Assembly (NCBI GenBank): GCA_001602925.1
Contig: LUZT01000005.1
Span: forward strand, 62,001-126,000
Direction: 5' to 3'
Length of the DNA: 64,000 bases
DNA from: Chlorobiales bacterium Clorobi_01
Lineage (GTDB): Bacteria; Bacteroidota; Chlorobiia; Chlorobiales; Chlorobiaceae
In this document: positions 55,349 to 64,000 of the stretch, in pieces
Layout: every line of letters starts with the position of its first letter
Position numbering within the stretch: position 1 is the stretch's first letter
Notes under the pieces: generated by a model
The model's database searches: none
What the model saw: only the letters and a program-made list of their open reading frames with translations
What the model was told of the DNA's origin: nothing
Made by a program: the position numbers and the translations under genes

Positions 55349-55537
55349 TCAATCGGCGTACTTGTTAGAGGTAACCCTGAGCACTTCATAAAGCGGGCAA
55401 TAGCCGATGATTGCCGTCGCCAGGGGAATCAGTCCGACAATTCCGACAAGGTTCTGAAAAACGATACCATAAACGAGCATGGCCACGCCCAGGATAGCAC
55501 GAACGGCACGATCTTTTTGGCCCATATTTTTCTTCAT
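55349..55537 (-). CDS. DUF2892 small membrane protein
   Basis: A 62-residue protein of the YgaP-like DUF2892 type: a basic N-terminus (MKKNMGQKDRAVRAILG) and two hydrophobic segments (about residues 16-30 and 32-47) with the family's GIVGLIPLATAIIGYCPLYEVL and its conserved Cys. The start has GGAG 7 nt upstream. The inner-membrane role is unknown; family members are often fused to or near rhodanese domains, but none is seen here. It stands alone at the edge of the gene-poor stretch. Confidence 0.85.
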   Translation of the reverse strand: MKKNMGQKDRAVRAILGVAMLVYGIVFQNLVGIVGLIPLATAIIGYCPLYEVLRVTSNKYAD

Positions 55538-55836
55538 GGTTGCTCCGGAAAGGTTAATGATCGGGATTGTAGATTTAGGCAGAACACACTGAAAAACCCG
55601 TTAGCACCTCGTCAAATCAAGGGAGTTAACTATTCAGCATGCCCGCAGGTAACTGCTTTCGTTACAGACAGTTCATAAAATATACAAAAAGATCGGTCAA
55701 CGCCAGCGCCCTGCTGCCCGCCCCTTGGCTCATCAGAGAGTTAACGGAATATAGCCCCTCATTATGGCGCGGAACGCCCCGCCTTTTCTGAAAAGCCAAA
55801 ACTTGATTTCACTTCTCTATCACCCGGGCTCCAGCT

Positions 55837-56007
55837 TCAGCCAGCTCCAAAAAGGTGCGCATTGAAAAAAAGGGTCTGATGGCCCAACGCCTCACAAAAA
55901 AGCTTTGCCATTGCGTGATGCGTACCAGTCGAAGTTACAATCGCCGTCTTTGTCCTGATCGCCTCACGGGGATAATAGGTTTTGATCATCGTAATTTTCA
56001 GAGGCAT
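55837..56007 (-). pseudogene. Short reading frame, possible remnant of a decayed gene
   Basis: A 56-codon frame starting MPLKITMIKTYYPREAIRTK with AAAGG 3-4 nt before its ATG. In the region just upstream another frame reads AVFLKADASENYDDQNLLSP, also protein-like, which suggests a longer gene broken by frameshifts. I do not recognise the family. It could also be chance. Confidence 0.3.
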
Positions 56008-56114
56008 CTGCCTTTAGAAACACAGCAGGAGTTCCAGTGGCGTTTTTCGATAACAACCGGCGGAACCCTTGCAATAAAAAAACTGTACCTCATGCAGATT
56101 GTCAGTTCACTGTG

Positions 56115-56285
56115 TCAGGCTTGAGGACTCTCTTCCTTGGGCTTGAAAAACATACAGCCGCCTTCAGCGACGACATCCTTACCGAAGCAGGTACCGACGG
56201 ACGGATTCGAGGGATTGACGGTAAAGCTCTGGGACTCCTGGCACTGCTTGCCGGACTCTGCTTTCTGTTTGTACATGATCTCCAT
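56115..56285 (-). CDS. Possible small Cys-containing protein, short frame
   Basis: From an ATG at 56285 (or 56276, which has GGAG just before it) a frame of 53-56 codons reads MYKQKAESGKQCQESQSF and continues with two more Cys, ending KPKEESPQA. Composition (Gly, Ser, Gln, Lys, three Cys) looks like a real small protein rather than noise, and resembles in style the 51-residue Cys-rich protein at 27.0 kb without clear homology. It is preceded in another frame by a 23-codon frame with a strong AGGAGGG site, so the two may be pieces of one frameshifted gene. Unknown function. Confidence 0.4.
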   Translation of the reverse strand: MEIMYKQKAESGKQCQESQSFTVNPSNPSVGTCFGKDVVAEGGCMFFKPKEESPQA

Positions 56286-56299
56286 GTTCGTAATACAGT

Positions 56300-56371
56300 T
56301 TATCGGTTCAAAAATGGTTGATCCGTCTCATAACGGACGTAGGAAGTGTATGCTTCCAAACGAATTTTCAT
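56300..56371 (-). pseudogene. 23-codon frame with strong RBS, possibly the 5' part of the preceding small gene
   Basis: The frame MKIRLEAYTSYVRYETDQPF starts at 56371, with AGGAGGG about 11 nt upstream, and stops at 56300, just before the frame that leads into the Cys-containing reading at 56285. A single indel would join them. Confidence 0.3.
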
Positions 56372-56510
56372 AGCGTTTGTAACCCTCCTGAAACCTTTAT
56401 CATAACCGGAACCGTTTGAACCGGGAAAGCCGTTTTTCCGAGTTGATGTTTCGAAGAACATTGATAGATTGAAAAACAAACGTTTTTATAGGTTCATCTT
56501 AACACTGCGA

Positions 56511-59366
<2,856 letters not shown>

Positions 59367-59393
59367 CCGGCAACCAACCAACGCAAGACCATC

Positions 59394-60089
59394 ATGACCG
59401 ACACTGCCTCCCACGCCTGCCAGATTTGCGGAGAAAAGAGACCCTCGCAGCTCCGGCGGGCTATCGTCGTCCGCCCCGTCATCTCGAAGATCATCCAGGA
59501 AAAAACCGGAAGCTGGAATGAAAACGGCTGGATCTGCCTGAACGACCTGCAACAGTACCAGCACCTCTACGTCGAATCGCTGCTTGAGGAGGAGAAAGGT
59601 GAACTGACCGAGCTGGAAAAGGAGGTGATCGAGGGACTGCGCAAGCACGAAATTTTGTCAGCAAACCCCGACATCGAGTTCGACAAAAATCTCACCCTCG
59701 GCCAGCGGCTCGCTGACGGCATCGCCGAATTCGGGGGAAGCTGGAAGTTCATCATCATCTTCGGCGTCTTCATCGCCGCGTGGATGGCCATCAATGTCGT
59801 GGCGATTCTGGCCAAACCCTTCGACCCCTACCCCTTCATCCTGCTCAACCTCGTGCTCTCGACCCTCGCCGCCATCCAGGCCCCGGTCATCATGATGAGC
59901 CAGAATCGCCAGGAGGAACGCGACCGACAACGCGCGATCTACGACTACAAGGTCAACCTGAAAGCCGAACTCGAAATCCGGCAGCTCCACCAGAAAGTCG
60001 ACCACCTGCTCTCAAAGCAATGGGAGCGGCTGGTGGAAATCCAGGAGATCCAGATGGAGCTGATTAACGAGTTGCGGGGGAGGAAGTAG
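59394..60089 (+). CDS. DUF1003 membrane protein
   Basis: A 231-residue protein with an N-terminal Cys pair (CQICGEKR), a charged helical region, two membrane segments (about residues 117-137 and 148-165) and a cytoplasmic amphipathic tail (RQEERDRQRAIYDYKVNLKAELEIRQLHQKVDHLL over the membrane-proximal part). The core LGQRLADGIAEFGGSWKFIIIFGVFIAAWMAINV and FDPYPFILLNLVLSTLAAIQAPVIMMSQNRQ fit DUF1003. The function is not established. It starts 27 nt after uvrA and is probably cotranscribed. Confidence 0.9.
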   Translation: MTDTASHACQICGEKRPSQLRRAIVVRPVISKIIQEKTGSWNENGWICLNDLQQYQHLYVESLLEEEKGELTELEKEVIEGLRKHEILSANPDIEFDKNLTLGQRLADGIAEFGGSWKFIIIFGVFIAAWMAINVVAILAKPFDPYPFILLNLVLSTLAAIQAPVIMMSQNRQEERDRQRAIYDYKVNLKAELEIRQLHQKVDHLLSKQWERLVEIQEIQMELINELRGRK

Positions 60090-60145
60090 AGAGAAACACG
60101 GGACAAATGGGTCAGATAGTTCCTTTGCGAGAAAATCACTCACCC

Positions 60146-60180
60146 AATCGTAGTCCAAATCGAAATCGGGCTTGCAATCG
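60146..60180. repeat. Degenerate hexamer-phased AATCG repeat
   Basis: AATCG begins at 60146, 60158, 60164 and 60176, all in one 6-nt register. It lies in the gap between the DUF1003 gene and the defence-like locus. Similar AATCGN tracts occur between genes in other bacteria and generate false Asp/Phe-rich reading frames. Confidence 0.4.
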
Positions 60181-60350
60181 TGATTGAAAAAGCAGTCCCG
60201 GAAACCCGTTCTGGTTTTCAAACCACGCAAATTGTGATATAATCCACCTGCTCAAAAAGGATTGCTGACAGTATTTCAAAATTGAGTTATTGCGCTTGCT
60301 GAAAAACGCCCCCTCTTCTTCCGTCCTACGACAATCATTTATTCAGTCGA

Positions 60351-61175
60351 TTAGCGCAATGCTTTCCACGCATCGAGAAACAGGGCCAGATGCTCCGAAC
60401 CGCTCTCGATCTCCTGATGCAAAAGGGTTTCCAGCTGCTGCTCTTCGTGCACAAACGCTTTTTCAGTGAGCCTTCCGGAAAAGTATGCGCTCCTCAACCA
60501 CACAAGGTAGGTGGAAAGTGCGTCATACTGATTGTACTCTACGATTTTTCTGATGTCGTCAGAGCGCCATAAATCGACCACGTTGGAACCATCGATTCCC
60601 ATTTTACCGGGAATTCCCAGCGTCGTCGCCAATTCGTGGAGCGAGAGATTCGCTTTTCCATAGCCGCCAAGCTCGCTCTTCAAATCGATATTGAAGTCGC
60701 CGTATCGGCTGAAATAATCGGCTCCCTCCCAGGGCTTCTCGGGACGATGACAAAAAGTCGGGGCGGTTATCCTGTTGGCCAGAGCCCTTTGGTAGAGGAT
60801 CGGCAGGTCGGCATTCGAGGAGTTGAACCCAACGAGTTGCGCTCCCTTATTCCCAACGGCTTCAAGGAACTGCCGGATGATCTCGCCTTCCAATCGCACT
60901 CCGTCATGCAAGCCAGGGAGGGAAATGATCTCAAGGGTTACACCATCCCGAACCTTTTTCCGAACCACCGCCGAAATGGCTACGATCCTGCACATCACCG
61001 TTTTCAGGTACGGACGGGGATCCTCCGGCGTGGCGCCACCCTCTCGCCACATGACGTCAAGGACTTCATCATCGGAGGCTGTATCCGGTATCTTGTAAAT
61101 ACGTCTGCCTGACGTCGGATCAGGAACCCACTCGACATCGAAAACGACAACGTTATCGGCGATGAACTTGTACAT
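60351..61175 (-). CDS. Predicted 3'-5' exonuclease, PolB-like (DNA_pol_B_exo2 family)
   Basis: A 274-residue DEDD-fold exonuclease. Motifs: VVVFDVEWVPDP (ExoI, D-x-E), LVGFNSSNADLPILYQRAL (ExoII, with Asp), FNIDLKSELGGYGKANLSLHEL and EYNQYDALSTYLVWLR (ExoIII, Y-x3-D). This matches the 'PolB-like 3'-5' exonuclease' family, stand-alone relatives of the proofreading domain. The ATG has GAGGAG 6 nt upstream. It is 82 nt downstream of the UvrD-like helicase on the same strand, so it may be part of the same defence locus; in other contexts the family is a housekeeping repair nuclease. Confidence 0.85.
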   Translation of the reverse strand: MYKFIADNVVVFDVEWVPDPTSGRRIYKIPDTASDDEVLDVMWREGGATPEDPRPYLKTVMCRIVAISAVVRKKVRDGVTLEIISLPGLHDGVRLEGEIIRQFLEAVGNKGAQLVGFNSSNADLPILYQRALANRITAPTFCHRPEKPWEGADYFSRYGDFNIDLKSELGGYGKANLSLHELATTLGIPGKMGIDGSNVVDLWRSDDIRKIVEYNQYDALSTYLVWLRSAYFSGRLTEKAFVHEEQQLETLLHQEIESGSEHLALFLDAWKALR

Positions 61176-61257
61176 TATGACTCCTCAGTTTAGAACGTCA
61201 GCCATCAACCAAATCATAAGACACGGCACCGACTGTATCGATCAAGACATAGTTTTG

Positions 61258-63024
61258 TCAAATTGTTCTACATCTGCTTACTTGTAAACCGATCTCTTGA
61301 ATAAACCTTGATGGCGGCTGACGACGGTTATTAAAGGATGAGAATATCCAAAGGGCCCTTTCAGCACGGGTCATGGCTACGTAGAAAAGCCGCCGGGCTT
61401 CCTCCAATCCTGCATGAGATAGTGAATTATAATAATTGTAAAAAGGTACAAGACCGTCGTGCGCGCAGATAATCGCCACAGCTTCAAATTCCCGGCCTTT
61501 GGCACTGTGCATTGTCATAAGTTTCATATTCTTGCGTGGATCAGCGAGAATACCAAGATCGGCGAACACCATATTGGTAACATCAATGTTCTGAACTCTC
61601 ATTTCTGCGATCATCTCATTACAAGACTCAGTAAGACACCCTTTGTAGCTCACGGGAATTATTTCCTCTTCGATAAGAACTTCTTCAAAGGTAGGGGCGA
61701 CAGCATGTAACCACTCGACAGCCCCCTCATAGGTCTGCCGCAAAATTTCACCCTGGCGCATCAAACGGTGCACTACCCTCATGCCGTGATAAGAAAATAT
61801 CCGAAAGGAAGCCCTGCCGGACAGTTCGCTTGCTAGCATAAAGAGTTCCTTTTCCGTCCGATACAGTATTTCCGGATCACTACTCTCAAGGTAAGCGCAG
61901 ACCTGTTCAGCAATCCTGCCAAGCAAGTACTTGCGCTTGTATGGTCTAGCGCCTGGGCCAACAACGGGAATACCGTATTCACGAAGCTGTTTGCCCAGCG
62001 GACGCAGGATAAACCAATTCGGTGCGAGGACAGCTGCATTTCCGTAACTGATCTTATTAGCCTCAAGAAAGGGCAAGAAATAGTCAGTCATTGCCGAAAA
62101 GCTGTCGAGCGTATGTTCGTAAAATACCGAGGGATCAATGGCGGTTGTATTGCTGGTCGAAACCATTGGCGGATGACGTGCAATAAGCCGTTCGGCATGT
62201 TCCACAAGTGGCTGAGTTGCTCTGAAATTGCCCGACAAAGGAAATCCTTTCGCGCCAATCTCTTGCGAGAATGCATCCATCAACTTCCGATCTGCACCTG
62301 CAAAGCTATAGATTGATTGCTCTGGATCACCGACAAGAAAAAATATCGTGTGGCCCACGTCGTGGATTCGGCTCAAAAGCTCTACCTGAAGAGCGGAAGT
62401 GTCCTGAAACTCATCGACTAGTATGTAGGCAAAGCGACAGGATAGGTTGTGAGCTATTGAAGGATTGTCATGGACAAGCCGGTAAGAGTGGTAAACAATA
62501 TTGCAAAAATCTATATAGCCCTGGTTTTGAAGTTCATCCCAAAAAGCGAGGGCAGCCATTGCCGGAATAACTCCAGAGATCGGTGTGCCATCGGGCGCAC
62601 GCCCGAGCTCTCCAAACTTTGAACGGGCAAACTCTGTCAATTTATAGCGGTCTCCAATCTCCTTAACGACCTTCATATAGGCATCATGATCGGAAGGCAT
62701 GACAATGTAACCATCTTTATAAGCCTCCGTCATCCAGTGGTATTTGCCGAGAATATTCGCCTGACAGAAGGCATGAATGGTGGACACCTCGTAACAACCT
62801 TCCCTCGTGGCCGCCCCGCTTGCCCGGATTCTGTTCTCTATCTCATGGACTGCTGTGTTGGTGTAGGTAATACACGCCACCTTGCGCGGGGTTCCGGAGA
62901 GTTCGTCAATACACCTTAGCACTTTGGCAATGATGGTGCGGGTCTTTCCACTACCTGGACAAGCGGTAATAACTGTATGGCCCATATGTTGAACCGCGTT
63001 TCTTTGCTGTCCAGTCAGCTTCAT
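61258..63024 (-). CDS. gajB: UvrD-like superfamily 1 helicase, GajB-like
   Basis: A 588-residue SF1 helicase. Motifs in order: Q-motif LTGQQRNAVQ, Walker A ITACPGSGKTRTI (residues about 21-30), CITYTNTAVHEIENRI (Ia), YILVDEFQDTSALQVELL (II), FFLVGDPEQSIYSFAGAD (III), LSGNFRATQPLVEHAERL (IV), TMHSAKGREFEAVAII (V) and RRLFYVAMTRAERALWIF (VI). Its position directly after, and 4-nt overlap with, an OLD-family nuclease gene is the gene order of Gabija, in which GajB is the UvrD-like partner of GajA. It is somewhat longer than the described GajB of about 490 residues. The DNA is clearly more AT-rich than the neighbouring housekeeping genes. Confidence 0.85.
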   Translation of the reverse strand: MKLTGQQRNAVQHMGHTVITACPGSGKTRTIIAKVLRCIDELSGTPRKVACITYTNTAVHEIENRIRASGAATREGCYEVSTIHAFCQANILGKYHWMTEAYKDGYIVMPSDHDAYMKVVKEIGDRYKLTEFARSKFGELGRAPDGTPISGVIPAMAALAFWDELQNQGYIDFCNIVYHSYRLVHDNPSIAHNLSCRFAYILVDEFQDTSALQVELLSRIHDVGHTIFFLVGDPEQSIYSFAGADRKLMDAFSQEIGAKGFPLSGNFRATQPLVEHAERLIARHPPMVSTSNTTAIDPSVFYEHTLDSFSAMTDYFLPFLEANKISYGNAAVLAPNWFILRPLGKQLREYGIPVVGPGARPYKRKYLLGRIAEQVCAYLESSDPEILYRTEKELFMLASELSGRASFRIFSYHGMRVVHRLMRQGEILRQTYEGAVEWLHAVAPTFEEVLIEEEIIPVSYKGCLTESCNEMIAEMRVQNIDVTNMVFADLGILADPRKNMKLMTMHSAKGREFEAVAIICAHDGLVPFYNYYNSLSHAGLEEARRLFYVAMTRAERALWIFSSFNNRRQPPSRFIQEIGLQVSRCRTI

Positions 63025-63716
63025 TCATCCTCCATTATCCACTCGACAGCCTCTCGAATGTATTTGGGCAGACTGAACGCACAATCTGTGTATTTCGAAG
63101 CAATTTGCGCAAATCGTGACTTACCGCAGCGCTCGGCACTTGCGAGCGTCTGCTCACGCAACGGTGCAAGCATTTGCTGAATCACGTCATCGTCAGTCAC
63201 TGCCTCCAAGTCAGTAATTCCTTGTTCGAAAGCTTCAACAGCCTTCGGGTAATTGCACTCGCTCAAAGCTGCGAGCAACATGGGCAAGGTACCTTTTACC
63301 GTCACCCCCCTTTCGAACGTTACTGGGCATTTGAAAACTTGTAAAAAGTTATTTGAACCAAACTCATCATCACTAACCTCAATGGGATCATCCTCATGCG
63401 TCCCCTCCTCGCACTCTTCAATGGTAAGATCACCATCAGTGATGATCACACATTTCTTTCGAAGCGCATCAGGTCCAAACAGCTTTGCGTAAGTCTTAAA
63501 GTGTTTGCCAAAAATAGGCACGACAGATATACCGTAACGGTCGAGATCGATATCCATGACTGATTTGACGAGGGCCGGTATCAAAAAAAGCTCGGAAGGC
63601 CCTTCGACAAGAATCACCTTGCGTGCGTATAGAAGAATAGACCGTGTCGCTTCGAGAAAGCGATTTAGATCGGCAGTTTCAGGGTCACTCAATCCTGCGC
63701 CTCTTTGAGTGAACAA
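63021..63716 (-). pseudogene. gajA: TOPRIM half of an OLD-family (GajA-like) nuclease, out of frame with its ATPase half
   Basis: This 231-codon frame encodes the C-terminal TOPRIM domain: LLYARKVILVEGPSELFLIPALV holds the catalytic Glu, and CVIITDGDLTIEE the DxD motif. The start given (TTG at 63716) is only the first alternative start after the frame opens near 63737. SDPETADLNRFLEATRS would normally follow directly on the ATPase part, so this is one gene interrupted by a -1 shift. It overlaps the helicase gene by 4 nt (ATGA). It may be a mutation, a sequencing error or a genuine shift. Confidence 0.8.
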
Positions 63717-64000
63717 CCGCTCGATGATGAGCCTCGCTCAGTAGTTAAGGTGATATAAGATTCCAGCGGTGCATGCGAACTGATGTGGGTGCTATGTGTG
63801 GTGAGTATCGCCTGAAAAGACTTGCCTGCAAGAGAACTGTATAGCACTCGCTGGAGCTGCGGATGCAAATGTGCTTCGGGCTCTTCGATCAGCAAAAGCT
63901 GCCCTGAAGCACGTGCTGCCTCGGCCCTCCGCTCGAAATACTCGAGGATCATGCTGATATACAGGATATTATTAAGCCCTAGACCGTTTCGGCTTGGCTC
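63689..64000 (-). pseudogene. gajA: ATPase half of an OLD-family (GajA-like) nuclease, truncated by the window edge
   Basis: The frame is open from the edge to a stop at 63689. It has the OLD-type block EPSRNGLGLNNILYISMILE, the signature-like and Walker B segment GQLLLIEEPEAHLHPQLQRVLY, and the switch region FQAILTTHSTHISSHAPLES. It ends with GCSLKEAQD and stops, whereas an intact protein would continue into the TOPRIM domain present in the overlapping frame. The missing N-terminal ATPase part should lie just beyond the window. Confidence 0.8.

Larger units (their letters stand above)
55538..56510. other. Gene-poor stretch of nearly 1 kb with only short or broken reading frames
   Basis: No full-length gene is supported here. 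Gene-like segments appear on the minus strand in several frames between about 55837 and 56371 and are listed separately. From 55560 to 55830 I see nothing beyond a GC-rich imperfect hairpin near 55760-55790. The region right of 56371 must contain the uvrA promoter. Confidence 0.5.

Noticed and set aside
55855-56321. Plus-strand frames of 78-94 codons in the gene-poor stretch
   Set aside because: No ribosome-binding sites or family resemblance; the minus-strand readings over the same bases look more protein-like.
60012-60230. Minus-strand 72-codon frame with an Asp/Phe-rich stretch
   Set aside because: It overlaps the end of the DUF1003 gene and its Asp/Phe pattern comes from the AATCG hexamer repeat, not from a protein.

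Overview
The window looks like the chromosome of a green sulfur bacterium (Chlorobiota), most likely a Chlorobaculum species. The best marker is a minus-strand gene at about 7.7-8.3 kb that matches the reaction-centre cytochrome PscC (cytochrome cz/c-551): three membrane helices followed by one CNKCH haem domain. Other features fit this assignment: a fused LpxC-FabZ, PEP carboxylase and pyruvate phosphate dikinase serving a reductive-TCA carbon economy, a split carbamoyl-phosphate synthase large subunit, and GC-rich coding sequence. The genus is inferred from recalled family knowledge, not from a search.

Layout. 0-7.1 kb (minus): 5' end of ruvB, a peptide/nickel-type ABC permease and binding lipoprotein, hprK, a ribosome hibernation factor, a Xer recombinase, a protein of unknown function and a methyltransferase. 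7.2-17.5 kb: queF, pscC, ppc, a ComM/YifB ATPase, a coiled-coil porin, sppA and an oligopeptide ABC ATPase. 17.5-26.2 kb (plus): rsmI-panC, pnp, leuS and acs, several ending in clear intrinsic terminators. 26.4-30.5 kb is a patch of small accessory genes: DUF4405 protein, Cys-rich peptide, ArsR regulator, thioredoxin-like ferredoxin, a ParE-type toxin-antitoxin pair, a lipoprotein, a zinc-ribbon membrane protein and TspO. 30.6-43.5 kb: suhB, lpxC-fabZ, pgsA, ruvC, yebC, pheA-polA, a DUF2795 protein, a BamA/TamA-like protein, rpe and trpC. 43.5-55 kb: carB (N-terminal half), a JAMM peptidase, purD, an acyltransferase with lpxK, an isochorismatase-like hydrolase, an ICMT-like methyltransferase, a FISUMP lipoprotein, elbB, a nucleoside-type ABC permease and ppdK. 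55-60 kb: a DUF2892 protein, a nearly 1-kb gene-poor stretch with short or decayed reading frames, uvrA and a DUF1003 protein. 60.3-64 kb is a more AT-rich defence-like locus that runs off the edge: an OLD-family ATPase/TOPRIM nuclease (frameshifted in this sequence), a UvrD-like helicase and a PolB-like 3'-5' exonuclease, together resembling Gabija plus an extra nuclease.

The most interesting non-gene signals are: a cluster of DnaA-box-like sites between the convergent lpxC-fabZ and pgsA; a rod-like RNA fold with its own promoter just after polA; a ten-T tract between a well-placed RBS/ATG and the BamA-like frame, where one extra T would join them; three spaced repeats upstream of pscC; and a TTTTCCGAAC palindrome cluster upstream of ppdK. 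No tRNA, rRNA, CRISPR array or insertion sequence was recognised. All folds, motifs and spacings were read by eye.
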